DNA of 64,000 bases from Taurinivorans muris (GCF_025232395.1 NZ_CP065938.1:558001-622000); one strand, 5' to 3'; counted from the first letter of the stretch, positions 1 through 8,524 are shown. Made by a program: numbers and translations. The notes: generated by a model from the letters alone, not told the origin.

Positions 1-233
1 TTATAGGTTTCGTATTGCAAAAATCTGCCGATATCGTGATATAAAGCGATCAATCTTGCGCAATACCGGTCTTCTTCGGATAAATCCAAGCGGTTGATGA
101 TATGTTCCGTATTGCTAACCACACGCAGCGTGTGTTCTCTTTTTAAAATCAAACAAGGTTCATTTTTGTTTTGTAAAAAAGAATCGACATAGGTTAAAAA
201 ATTTTGTTCGTGCCGTGCGTAATTATTTGTCAT
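1..233 (-). CDS. HD-domain phosphohydrolase, N-terminal part (cut by window edge)
   Basis: The first 77 codons of a gene that runs off the left edge. The reading frame starts at an ATG whose complement is at 231-233, with an A/G-rich stretch (GGAAGAAAAGAAAC) just upstream as ribosome site. About residue 39 there is REHT and about residue 70 YHDIGRF; a His followed by a His-Asp pair at this spacing is the metal-binding signature of the HD superfamily. Members hydrolyse phosphate esters, often nucleotides, but the rest of the protein is missing, so no substrate can be named. The start overlaps the end of the small membrane-protein gene upstream by 11 bases, so the two are probably translationally coupled. 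Confidence 0.75.
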   Translation of the reverse strand, partial: MTNNYARHEQNFLTYVDSFLQNKNEPCLILKREHTLRVVSNTEHIINRLDLSEEDRYCARLIALYHDIGRFLQYETY

Positions 234-387
234 GTTTCTTTTCTTCCGTGTTTTTCCATAAATTTTTTCTTAAAATTCCGCGTGGTCCGTACAAGAAGCG
301 CAGGAAAAAAATAAAAACAAAACAAACGGCGAACATAAGCAGCATGTTTAAAAACTTTGTTTCCAAAAGACCATATATGGTATTCAT
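223..387 (-). CDS. small single-pass membrane protein, 54 aa
   Basis: A 55-codon frame (ATG at 387, TAA at 223) upstream of and overlapping the HD-domain gene. GGTGAG lies 5-6 bases before the ATG. The product has one strongly hydrophobic segment at about residues 12-31, followed by a basic, polar tail with the motif YGPRG. Exact stop/start overlap with the next gene, a plausible ribosome site and the membrane-protein composition argue that it is real. I do not recognise a family. A neighbouring frame over the same bases (230-427) is longer but has no such signals. Confidence 0.6.
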   Translation of the reverse strand: MNTIYGLLETKFLNMLLMFAVCFVFIFFLRFLYGPRGILRKNLWKNTEEKKHDK

Positions 388-504
388 AACTCACCGAAAT
401 TATAAATAATTTTTTGAATACTTTCAAAAAAAAACATTTAAGTCAAGCATTATTCCGCTTGAAAAATATTTTTTTTTGGACTAATTAAAGCAGAGGAGTT
501 TCTT

Positions 505-3500
505 ATGTCTTTTGTACATTTACATTGTCACACGGAATACAGTTTGCTTGACGGTGCGATAAGGATTGGTGATTTGACAAAAAAAGCGAGCAGCTTGGGT
601 ATGCCCGCCGCAGCCATCACCGACCACGGAAATATGCACGGCGCAGCGTATTTTTACATGTCCTGCAAAGATCATGGAATCACCCCCATTTTGGGCTGTG
701 AAGTCTACGTTACAAAAGACCATAAAGACAGCACGAGCGAACTTGCGAAAATTCGGCACCACCTCATCTTATTGGCAAAAAACAAGCAGGGATATCAGAA
801 TTTGATTGCTTTGGTCAGCCGAAGCTTTTTAGACGGATATTATTATAAGCCGCGTGTGGATAAAGGACTTTTGGCTCAATACAATGAAGGGATCATCGCC
901 TTATCCGCCTGTATTGCGGGTGAAATTCCGCGCACTTTGCGGGGCAATAACGCTTTTATTCAGGGAGGCGGAACATTTGAAGACGCAATCACCATTGCCA
1001 AGGAATATGCAAGTCTTTATCCCGACAGTTTTTATCTTGAAGTGCAGTCAAACACCTTGCCGGAGCAAAGTTTGGTCAATAACAGGATTTACGAGCTCGC
1101 CCACGAAACAAAACTTCCCATTGTCGCCACAAACGACTGCCATTATCTGAACAGCAACGATGTGGAAGCCCATGACATTTTGCTTTGCGTCCAGCAGCAG
1201 CGTACGGAATTTGATGAAAACCGCTGGAAATTCGATGCCAAAGACCTTTATTACAAAACTCCGGAGGAAATGATAGCGTCTTTTAAAGACCATCCTGACG
1301 CTATTGAAAATACCCTTAAAATTGCTGATGAATGTAAGGGATTGGAAATCCAATTAAAAACTCCTCCTTATCATTTTCCTGTTTATGAATTGCCCGAAGG
1401 CATGACCCTTGAAACGGAATTTAGAAAACTTGCCAGGGAAGGCTTGGAAAGACGGATTGAAAAACATCCTAAACGGGATACTCTTGATATAAATTTATAT
1501 AAGGAACGGCTTGAAATGGAGCTCAATGTCATTTGCGGCATGGGCTTTCCGGGCTATTTCCTTATCGTGCAGGACTTTATCAACTGGGCTAAAAACAAAG
1601 GGATCCCCGTTGGTCCCGGGCGCGGTTCCGCTGCCGGCTCCTTGGTTGCGTGGTCGCTTCGTATCACGAACCTTGACCCTATTCCTTACCATTTGTTTTT
1701 TGAACGTTTTCTCAATGTGGAACGTGTTTCCATGCCTGATATTGATGTTGATTTCTGCGAAGACAGGCGTCTTGAAGTTGTGGAGTATGTTTCCCAAAAA
1801 TACGGCAAGGACAAAGTCGCCCAAATCGCCACGTTCGGTAAGATGAAAGCAAAAGCCGTCATCCGCGATGTGGGACGCGCCATTGGTCTTTCTTTTCAGG
1901 ATACAAGCAGGATTTGTAAGATTTTAGGCGATGATTTGGGGATCACCCTTGAAAAATCCCTTGCCAACAATAAAGAATTTAAAGAAGAATACGATAAAAA
2001 TCCTTCTTCCAAACGGCTTATCGATATTTGTCTGCGTCTGGAGGGGCTTTCCCGTCATGCTTCCACTCACGCCGCCGGTGTTGTCGTGTCCGATAAGCCC
2101 ATGCATGAATATTTGCCGCTTTTTAAAGGCAAGAAAGACGAACTTGTCACCCAATTCGACATGAAAATCGTGGAAAAAGTCGGTTTGGTGAAATTTGACT
2201 TTTTGGGACTCAGAACCATCACATTAATCAATAAAGCCATTAAAAATATCCTTCATCAGGGAAAAACGCCGCCCGATTTGGATACGCTTCCTTTTGACGA
2301 CCCACAGATTTATGATTTGTATTCAAAAGGGGATACGGACGGGGTTTTCCAAGTTGAAAGCACAGGCATGCGCAAATATCTGAGAATGCTGCGTCCGAGC
2401 TGTTTTGAAGATTTGATCGCTATGCTTGCGCTGTACCGTCCCGGACCGCTTAACTCCGGCATGGTCGATGAATTTTGCAAAAGAAAGCATGGAGAAGTCG
2501 AAGTTACCTATCCTTTGCCGGAATTGGAAGCTTGTTTGAAAGATACTTATGGTGTTATCGTATACCAGGAACAAGTCATGCAGATCGCCCAAATCGTCGC
2601 CCAATACACGCTTGGCGGTGCGGACCTGCTGCGCCGCGCCATGGGTAAGAAAAAGCCTGAAGAAATGGCTCAGCAGCGGGGCATTTTTCTTGACGGTTCC
2701 GGAAAGCGCGGGGTTCCTGAAGATAAGGCGAATGAAATTTTCGACCTTATGGAAAAATTCGCCGAATACGGTTTCAATAAGGCACACAGCGCCGCATATG
2801 CTGTTATTTCGTATCATACCGCGTACTTAAAGAGATATTTTCCTGTGGAATTCATGAGCGCATTGCTGAGCTCTGAAATCGGAAATCAGGACAAAATTTT
2901 AAAATATGTCGCTGTTTGCAATGAAATGAACATAAAAGTCAAAGCTCCTGACATTCAAAAAAGCAGACGGGAATTCACTCCGGATGACGATTGCATCATT
3001 TATGGATTAGGCGGGGTAAAAACCGTTGGTGATGAAGCAATCAATGAAATTGTGCGCAACAGGGAAGAAAAAGGACCTTATAAGTCTTTTTATGATTTTT
3101 GCCTGCGGGTCAATCTTCGTAAGGTTACCAAGCGGGTATTGGAAAATCTCATAAAATCCGGCGCATTGGATTGTTTCGGTGTGTCACGCAACGGGCTTTT
3201 GGCAAGTATGGAAAGCGTTCTTGCCAAAGTCGCAAAAAAGCAAAAAGAAAAAGAATCAAGACAAGTGTCGCTTCTCATGTTCGCACCGATGGACGAAGAA
3301 ACCGGTCAAGGCGGAATTGGCTTTACCTGCCATGAAAACAGCCTTCCCGAATGGGTGGAAGAAGAAAAAATCAATTTTGAAAAAGAAGCCTTGGGATTTT
3401 ATTTAACTTCCCATCCTTTGCAGGCGTATAAGACAGATTTTGAACGGCTAGGCATCATTCCCCTTGAAGATGTCAAACAAATGGATAACAAGGCGCTTAT

Positions 3501-4026
3501 CAATACCGCAGTTTTGGTTACGGGAATAAAAGAAATCATAACCAAAACGGGCAAAAAAATGGCGTTTTTGCAAATCGAAGATTTGACGGGACATGGGGAA
3601 CTGATCATTTTTCCAAAAAAATATGAAGAACTGCGTTCGTATTTTTCAGAAGAATCAAATAATCTTTATTATTTAACGGCAACTGTCGATAAGAGCCAAG
3701 TTGAAGAAAACAGTTTTGACGAAGATAAGGACGATGATGAAGAAGCCAAAGTCGAATTGAAACTTCTTGCGGAAAATATGATACCGCTTTTGGAAGCGTG
3801 TGAAAATTGCCATAAGGAAGTTTGCATTGATTTCGGCTCAAAACAAATCGCAGATACCGCATTATTCAAACAAATATTGCAAAAACATAGGGGAAAGGCT
3901 CCTTTCTACGCTTGGGTAAAAGTTGACGGCGAATTTGCCTGTCAATTGAAGTTCGGCGAAAATTGGAACATTAAGGCAACGCCTGAATTTTATCGGGATA
4001 TAAAAACATTTTGCGACACGCAATAA
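505..4026 (+). CDS. dnaE: DNA polymerase III alpha subunit
   Basis: Catalytic subunit of the replicative polymerase, 1173 residues, the usual length for DnaE1. The PHP domain is at about 1-290, beginning HLHCHTEYSLLDG. The palm follows, with catalytic acids in PDIDVDF (D412, D414) and KFDFLGL (D565), then the tandem HhH region (about 830-960) and an OB fold at about 990-1075. Unlike the degraded PHP domain of E. coli DnaE, all nine usual metal ligands seem present: the N-terminal His pair and D16, DHG, GCE, the His of HHLILL, C136, and the D and H of NDCH. An intrinsic metal-dependent exonuclease is therefore possible. The start is set by AGAGGAG at 492-498. queD follows after 10 bases. Confidence 0.97.
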   Translation: MSFVHLHCHTEYSLLDGAIRIGDLTKKASSLGMPAAAITDHGNMHGAAYFYMSCKDHGITPILGCEVYVTKDHKDSTSELAKIRHHLILLAKNKQGYQNLIALVSRSFLDGYYYKPRVDKGLLAQYNEGIIALSACIAGEIPRTLRGNNAFIQGGGTFEDAITIAKEYASLYPDSFYLEVQSNTLPEQSLVNNRIYELAHETKLPIVATNDCHYLNSNDVEAHDILLCVQQQRTEFDENRWKFDAKDLYYKTPEEMIASFKDHPDAIENTLKIADECKGLEIQLKTPPYHFPVYELPEGMTLETEFRKLAREGLERRIEKHPKRDTLDINLYKERLEMELNVICGMGFPGYFLIVQDFINWAKNKGIPVGPGRGSAAGSLVAWSLRITNLDPIPYHLFFERFLNVERVSMPDIDVDFCEDRRLEVVEYVSQKYGKDKVAQIATFGKMKAKAVIRDVGRAIGLSFQDTSRICKILGDDLGITLEKSLANNKEFKEEYDKNPSSKRLIDICLRLEGLSRHASTHAAGVVVSDKPMHEYLPLFKGKKDELVTQFDMKIVEKVGLVKFDFLGLRTITLINKAIKNILHQGKTPPDLDTLPFDDPQIYDLYSKGDTDGVFQVESTGMRKYLRMLRPSCFEDLIAMLALYRPGPLNSGMVDEFCKRKHGEVEVTYPLPELEACLKDTYGVIVYQEQVMQIAQIVAQYTLGGADLLRRAMGKKKPEEMAQQRGIFLDGSGKRGVPEDKANEIFDLMEKFAEYGFNKAHSAAYAVISYHTAYLKRYFPVEFMSALLSSEIGNQDKILKYVAVCNEMNIKVKAPDIQKSRREFTPDDDCIIYGLGGVKTVGDEAINEIVRNREEKGPYKSFYDFCLRVNLRKVTKRVLENLIKSGALDCFGVSRNGLLASMESVLAKVAKKQKEKESRQVSLLMFAPMDEETGQGGIGFTCHENSLPEWVEEEKINFEKEALGFYLTSHPLQAYKTDFERLGIIPLEDVKQMDNKALINTAVLVTGIKEIITKTGKKMAFLQIEDLTGHGELIIFPKKYEELRSYFSEESNNLYYLTATVDKSQVEENSFDEDKDDDEEAKVELKLLAENMIPLLEACENCHKEVCIDFGSKQIADTALFKQILQKHRGKAPFYAWVKVDGEFACQLKFGENWNIKATPEFYRDIKTFCDTQ

Positions 4027-4036
4027 AGAGGAATAC

Positions 4037-4429
4037 ATGGCACGTTCTTTTTGGCAGTTGACAGTGCGGGAAGGCTTTTCTTCCGCCCATGCCCTGCGTA
4101 ATTACCAAGGCAAATGTGAAAATATGCATGGGCATAATTATTTGGCGGAACTTGTTGTTGAAGGGGATACCCTTACGGAAGATACGGAACTTGTGGCGGA
4201 CTTCACAGTGTTGAAAAAAATTCTGCGGGAGGAATTGCAGAAACTTGACCACTGTGTTTTAAATGAAACACCGCCATTTGACAAAATCAATCCTTCTTCC
4301 GAAAATATCGCAAGATACTTATGGAAATGTATCGAACCCCGTTTAAAAGAGTTTCCTGTAAGGTTGTACAGTGTGAGTATCAGTGAAAAATCAGCCCAAA
4401 CGGCGACATATCGGGAAATTAAAGATTGA
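4037..4429 (+). CDS. queD: 6-carboxytetrahydropterin synthase (QueD/PTPS family)
   Basis: 130 residues, the usual size for the short bacterial PTPS fold. Zinc ligands are H18, H31 and H33 (HGH), and the catalytic Cys is C27 in KCENMHGH. The family converts dihydroneopterin triphosphate to 6-carboxytetrahydropterin, the second step towards queuosine. AAAGAGGA lies just upstream of the ATG. No queC, queE or queF is in the window, so assignment to queuosine rather than another pterin route rests on the family alone. It sits between dnaE and a methyltransferase-like gene on the same strand, probably in one transcript. Confidence 0.9.
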   Translation: MARSFWQLTVREGFSSAHALRNYQGKCENMHGHNYLAELVVEGDTLTEDTELVADFTVLKKILREELQKLDHCVLNETPPFDKINPSSENIARYLWKCIEPRLKEFPVRLYSVSISEKSAQTATYREIKD

Positions 4430-4436
4430 TTGAGCC

Positions 4437-5060
4437 ATGCGTAATTTTGTTTTGCATTCTTTTTATCATAAATTGTATTTTAAAATCGCTCAAACCATTT
4501 ATTCCGACCATAGGATAAATTCTGTCGTCGCCATTGAAAATATTTTAAAAAGCGATGAAAATGACAATATTTGCGATTTTGCTGTGGCATGCAAAAATTT
4601 TTCTTTGCCAACCACAATACTTGATAAAGAATTTCAAATCGTTACGCAGGGAGAAACTGTTCCTTGCTTTTCTTTGACCGTCAATGAATATGATATTGTT
4701 GTTTCGCTTTTCAACCTGCATACGCAAAATAGGGAAGAGCAAATTCATTTTATCAGGCAAATGAGGCAAAGCGCATCAAAAGCGATTTTTCTCGAATATG
4801 AAAATCCGGAGAGAAATATAGCCTATCTTGGATATTTACCTGTTATTTTAGGGCAATACATAAGCCTTTATTATGAAAACAGAAAAAAATCCGTGCAAAA
4901 TTCACAGCTAGAAAATATGAAGTCATACCTGAAAAGGGGAGCTTTGGAAGGTATTTTATATGAATTGCCGGCAATTTTACCGGAAAGTTCAATAACTGTT
5001 CTTCAGCGTAAAAGCTTTGGTATTGGCGGTATCGGAATGGCATATCTGGAATGGGATTAA
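4437..5060 (+). CDS. methyltransferase-like protein, class I fold, degenerate
   Basis: 207 residues starting 7 bases after queD. Signs of a SAM methyltransferase are weak. VNEYDIVVSLF (about 82-92) is in the place of the post-motif II strand, FLEYENPERN (about 119-128) follows, and the C-terminus SFGIGGIGMAYLEWD resembles the last beta hairpin of class I methyltransferases. A clear glycine-rich motif I is not visible, so it may bind SAM poorly or be a non-catalytic relative. Its stop codon overlaps the stop of the convergent DUF3179 gene (5057-5060), with no room for a terminator between them. Substrate unknown. Confidence 0.5.
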   Translation: MRNFVLHSFYHKLYFKIAQTIYSDHRINSVVAIENILKSDENDNICDFAVACKNFSLPTTILDKEFQIVTQGETVPCFSLTVNEYDIVVSLFNLHTQNREEQIHFIRQMRQSASKAIFLEYENPERNIAYLGYLPVILGQYISLYYENRKKSVQNSQLENMKSYLKRGALEGILYELPAILPESSITVLQRKSFGIGGIGMAYLEWD

Positions 5061-6271
5061 TTCCAAGGAATAGCCATATCGCTGTTTTCAACAGGACCTT
5101 TCAAATCTTCGCCAATTGTTTTATCTTGAAAAACGCCGATTTCCAAAGCGGAATCAGGAACTTCGCTTTTTCCGGGAATAAGTTCTGTTTCGGGATTATG
5201 TGCGGCAAAACTATACCAAAAAGCATAAATGCCATAATATTCTTTCATAAAAGACCCCAAGTAATTTCCGTTTCTGCACACGCCGTCGAAATCCCATGTG
5301 CTTTGCGTCTGCAAGTCTTTAAAATTTCTGTTTGTGCCTTTGACAATAACGAGCGGGTCTTTGCCCAGCCATACGGTTCTGTCAAAAATGCGTACAACAT
5401 CGAGCTTTTTATCATGTACGGCAACTAAGGCGTATTTATCAAAGAAAAAATTGACTATGCCTTTTTTCTTCACGTAATTTATATTGATTGCGATAAGTTT
5501 TTTATCAAGTTCCAAACCGATAACCATATCTTTCAGCCTCATCCGCGTATCGATATTGGAAACCGGATAAACGAGCTGGTCATTATAATAAAAACTCTCA
5601 GGGTCAAGATACGAACCGTAGGGGTCTTTTCCATAGCGTTTTTTGGTTCTCGGAGTCAGCAGCACTTTTGCGTTTTCCTTATCCATGAAATATTCACGTG
5701 CCTTATCCCATGTCGTCCAGTATGTCGGCATAAGCTCAAGACCGCGTCCCGTGAGAGTTCCTAAAAAACACAATCCGTACATCTGCGACCAGCGGCTGTT
5801 GGTATTGATATCCATTAATACGCTGTTGGCATTGTATTGTCTGCCGTCAGCCTGAAGCTGCAAATATAAATCGTCCCTTTTCGTATTATATGTTGCCAAT
5901 GTTCCTGAAATCGGACTGTATGTTACGGCAAATGCTTTGTCAGATTCGATAATGTTCAGCACCTCATGCCAAACCATGATTTTTTGCGGTAAAATAATGA
6001 CTTCACGCTGTTGCAACGGTTTTAGTGAACCGGTAGCCACAATGAACACAATATCGTTCTCATCCAATGCCATTGAGGCCAAACTTACCGTTGTGAACTC
6101 CGGATTTACAAGGGGCTGCAAATTGTCGGAATCAATTCCGGTGAAAACCAAATGTTCGGCAATATATTCCAAGTCCTGCTGCGATTGCGGAAATGAATAA
6201 CATCTTGAATTAAAAAATAAAATACTTGTCAAAACAATAAAAAAAGATAAAACGCATGCTTTGTATTTCAT
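5057..6271 (-). CDS. secreted DUF3179-domain protein
   Basis: 404 residues with an N-terminal signal peptide (hydrophobic residues 5-25, cleavage likely near CYSFP). The body matches DUF3179 features: VWHEVLNI (about 110), VTYSPISGT (about 125), DPYGSY, and a YPVSNIDTRM segment. DUF3179 proteins are exported and of unknown function; several carry a Cys in the TYCPL motif that is Ser here. CAGGAG precedes the ATG. The gene is monocistronic and converges on the methyltransferase-like gene, with overlapping stop codons. Confidence 0.8.
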   Translation of the reverse strand: MKYKACVLSFFIVLTSILFFNSRCYSFPQSQQDLEYIAEHLVFTGIDSDNLQPLVNPEFTTVSLASMALDENDIVFIVATGSLKPLQQREVIILPQKIMVWHEVLNIIESDKAFAVTYSPISGTLATYNTKRDDLYLQLQADGRQYNANSVLMDINTNSRWSQMYGLCFLGTLTGRGLELMPTYWTTWDKAREYFMDKENAKVLLTPRTKKRYGKDPYGSYLDPESFYYNDQLVYPVSNIDTRMRLKDMVIGLELDKKLIAININYVKKKGIVNFFFDKYALVAVHDKKLDVVRIFDRTVWLGKDPLVIVKGTNRNFKDLQTQSTWDFDGVCRNGNYLGSFMKEYYGIYAFWYSFAAHNPETELIPGKSEVPDSALEIGVFQDKTIGEDLKGPVENSDMAIPWN

Positions 6272-6589
6272 AACAAACTCCTGAAAAGAAGTATAACAAT
6301 CTTTTAAAAATAGTCAAAAAAAGCCTGCGGAACATTCAAAGCAGGAAAAATTCTTATTCCTGTGCGGATTAGCAGCAACAATTAAAAATAAAAAAACAAT
6401 CTGTTTTACAAATTTTTACAAATTGCTTTTCCTGGTTGAAATAAGCGGACCTTGAATAGGGAATATTCCTATGATAAATCAATTTGTCCCATAATGTAAA
6501 TTATGTAAACTTTGAAAAAACATTTTTTCAATTAATATATGAAAGTCTTAGTTCAATTCCTATTAGATTACAACACCATAATACACAAA

Positions 6590-6609
6590 CTTGATAAAAT
6601 TTTATCAAG
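6590..6609. promoter_or_regulatory. perfect 20-bp palindrome, operator-like
   Basis: CTTGATAAAATTTTATCAAG reads the same on both strands. Its half-site TGATAAAA recurs at about 6612 and 6634. Spaced half-sites like this suit a dimeric repressor binding upstream of the tiny ORF at 6701. No promoter boxes could be assigned with confidence. Confidence 0.35.
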
Positions 6610-6700
6610 GTGATAAAAATAATTCCAAGCTTTGATAAAATTAAGAAGATTATGAAAATACATTTATACCAGTTTCTTGATTATTTTGATTGGAGATAAA

Positions 6701-6760
6701 ATGCTTTTTCTTTGTATTGCTTTATTCATTGTTTTATTTTTATCTATCAAAAAATACTAA
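6701..6760 (+). CDS. putative 19-aa hydrophobic peptide
   Basis: ATG to TAA, 20 codons, with GGAG at 6692-6695 five bases before the start, one of the clearer ribosome sites in the area. The peptide is almost wholly hydrophobic (MLFLCIALFIVLFL) and ends SIKKY, so it would sit in the inner membrane. Its size and character fit type I toxins or small membrane regulators such as KdpF-type peptides, but nothing nearby confirms either. The surrounding DNA is AT-rich, so chance is a real alternative. Confidence 0.35.
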   Translation: MLFLCIALFIVLFLSIKKY

Positions 6761-7013
6761 ACATTGATAATATTGTGTATGCGAGCGAGATGTTCTGCAT
6801 AAGATTTCGGGATATTTTTTATCTTTCTTCATTTTATATATGGAAATTTCATTCCAAAAATAAAAAGACCGATTAAGTTCTTGGTCTTTTGGTTGTAAAA
6901 AGTACCAGCTAAGCTAATGGAGAATAAAAAATCTTCAGGTATACTTTTGGGATATGCATTTTTTGATGTGCTCCTCAATCATAAACTTACGGGGACAGTC
7001 GTATAAGCGGCAG

Positions 7014-7094
7014 TCAAGGTTTAGCTAGAATTTTATCCGTTTCCGGAACCTGCAAACCTTTTTCGGCGTCGAAAATGATATTATATTGTGACAT
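7014..7094 (-). pseudogene. phage baseplate J-like gene, 5' stub
   Basis: A 26-codon frame beginning at an ATG inside the end of the upstream phage gene, with GGAG nine bases before it. The N-terminus (IIFDAEKGLQVPETDKIL) resembles the opening of Mu/P2-type baseplate J proteins, which commonly run on for 300 or more residues. Here it stops at once in a TGA, so this looks like the surviving 5' end of a truncated gene. The match is short. Confidence 0.45.
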
Positions 7095-7439
7095 AAATTA
7101 TTTCTCCGTTTTCAAGGGTCAATTGCAGATTGCCGTGCATAACCCGGTTTTCAAAAGACAAATCGCCAAGTTTCGCGCTGTTCACCTCCGGAAACTTCAA
7201 GGCTTCGCCTTCCATATGGTAGGCGAGCAGGGCGGGGTTTATCTGCCTTGAATTTGAAATATCCGTATAAAAATGCGGTATGCCGTCCTCTTGGTTGAAA
7301 TACATATCTTCCGTGAAAGCACGGCAGGCACACATGCCACATTTTGCGCGACGTCATATTTTCCTGATGTCCAAGCGAGGTTATTGCTGCCGTCAAGCCC
7401 GATGTCCCAGTTGCCGTCCAGTAATAGACTTTTATCCAT
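7081..7439 (-). pseudogene. phage tail/baseplate protein, frameshifted
   Basis: Two frames join into one 118-residue product if two bases are removed from the TGTGTG run near 7334-7340: frame one gives MDKSLLLDGNWDIGLDG to QNVAC, and the other continues ACRAFTEDMYFNQEDG to the TAA at 7081. The combined protein resembles small contractile-tail proteins that precede baseplate J genes in Mu-like prophages. AGGTGA before the ATG and overlap with both flanking genes are typical of a phage late operon. The extra TG repeat unit probably inactivated it, unless it is a sequencing error. Confidence 0.6.
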
Positions 7440-7442
7440 AAT

Positions 7443-8384
7443 TCACCTGTCAAACCGTGATTGAAAGCCACTTATCGGCTTGCTGCCCATTGCCGTGCAT
7501 TTACCAAAAATCATGCCGCTTTTTGCCGCAAACACAGCCCTGTATACGTCGCGGGCGGATTGGACTGTTGCCAGTACGCCAAGAACCCTGCATGCTTTCA
7601 GATATACCTGACCTGCGCTGTCAAAAGCCATACTGTCAAACTCGCCCGCAAGCGGCATGACTTCCCGCACAGCCAGCTCTGTCGCTCTCATTTCTTCACG
7701 AATTTCTTTTTTGATTGTGTTCATATCCTGCGCCATACTCTTGTTTCTTGACTTTTTCTTTAGTTGGTTTATTATTTCTTCAAGGTCTTTATCAGCTCCC
7801 AAGCAGAGACGACAAAGAATAGGCTCTGCTTGCGTAGGTGGGTGTATTGTACAAACCTTTCCCCATTCATCTGATACAAGACCTTTCTTTAAATATTCCT
7901 GTTTTTCTTCTTTTGGGTCTGTTCTTATATCCCAGCCTGTAAGCAGCCATGTTTTTTTCTCTCCATTTTTTTCTAATCGTAACACTGCTTGTATGTTATC
8001 TTTTTGAAGAACTATCGAATTGTTACTTTCTGTTCTTCTTTCAATTTTCCCTTCAACAACAGTATCTAAAATATCCCCTAAATAATGCTCCCTGCCGTTT
8101 TCAATAATATGTACAATGCCTTCTTTTTTATTGCCGCGTATAAGCGTTACATCATTGGTGCCGCCGTATTGTTCAAGATCATTGCGTAATTTTGGTAAGG
8201 CTACTTCCTCTTTACCGTTTGCTATTTCCCTGAGAGCGTTTTTTATTTGTTTCTTCTTTTCCGAAACATCCGCCTCTTTTTCTATTTTCCTGCCGACAGC
8301 ACCGCCGGTTCCCGTTGACACGTTGCCGGAAATAACGGTGTTCGGCGTGTTCAGATTGACCGCGGTGCTTGCGGAAACGTTCAT
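7443..8384 (-). CDS. phage-derived protein with Barnase/EndoU/RelE-like nuclease domain
   Basis: 313 residues. Residues about 64-155 (GIVHIIENG, then ERRTESNNSIVL, AVLRLEKNGEKKTWLLTGWD) match the layout of the phage-borne Barnase-EndoU-ColicinE5/D-RelE-like (PBECR) nuclease domains: a His-containing helix, strand pairs, and the terminal WLLTG strand. The N-terminal 45 residues are Ser/Thr/Asn-rich. The C-terminal half (about 215-313) is helical and phage-like, with DSAGQVYLKACRVLG and later segments that I cannot assign. Its start overlaps the preceding fragment (ATGA), and its stop lies 3 bases before the frameshifted tail gene. It is intact while its neighbours are broken. Nuclease activity is an inference. 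Confidence 0.55.
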   Translation of the reverse strand: MNVSASTAVNLNTPNTVISGNVSTGTGGAVGRKIEKEADVSEKKKQIKNALREIANGKEEVALPKLRNDLEQYGGTNDVTLIRGNKKEGIVHIIENGREHYLGDILDTVVEGKIERRTESNNSIVLQKDNIQAVLRLEKNGEKKTWLLTGWDIRTDPKEEKQEYLKKGLVSDEWGKVCTIHPPTQAEPILCRLCLGADKDLEEIINQLKKKSRNKSMAQDMNTIKKEIREEMRATELAVREVMPLAGEFDSMAFDSAGQVYLKACRVLGVLATVQSARDVYRAVFAAKSGMIFGKCTAMGSKPISGFQSRFDR

Positions 8385-8524
8385 GGTTTCACACGCTCTA
8401 TATCAAGCGTTTTTGTTTGAATGGTCAGGCGTTCAGGACACACGAGATTTGCAATGTACTTTTTACTAATAAACTGCCCTATTAAACCAAGACAGGAAGC
8501 CGCATTTACAGCTTCCCTGCCCTG
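8381..8524 (-). pseudogene. C-terminal fragment of an upstream phage gene
   Basis: A 47-codon open stretch with no start, ending ERLTIQTKTLDIERVKP at a TGA that overlaps the ATG of the nuclease-domain gene. Stop/start overlap suggests the true 3' end of the preceding gene of the phage operon, the rest being deleted. The product is not recognisable. An imperfect hairpin (GGGAAGC / GGCTTCC) lies at its far end, around 8491-8520, near the likely deletion junction. Confidence 0.35.

Larger units (their letters stand above)
6272..7013. other. AT-rich gap with palindromes and one tiny ORF
   Basis: About 740 bases with no ordinary gene. It holds a perfect 20-base palindrome at 6590-6609, further TGATAAAA copies near 6612 and 6634, a 19-codon peptide ORF at 6701-6760, and a hairpin at 6863-6890 (AAAAGACC / GGTCTTTT, 12-base loop) that could end transcription. 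A short - strand open stretch near 6935-7016 reads LDCRLYDCPRKF and onward, and may be the end of a lost gene. I recognise nothing in it. Confidence 0.5.

Noticed and set aside
215-427. Two overlapping short frames (215-409 +, 230-427 -)
   Set aside because: No ribosome sites and biased composition; the real gene here is the 54-residue frame at 223-387 in another phase.
6590-6645. TGATAAAA repeats as a CRISPR array or iteron origin
   Set aside because: Copies are too short, too few and unevenly spaced; no cas or replication-initiator gene is near.
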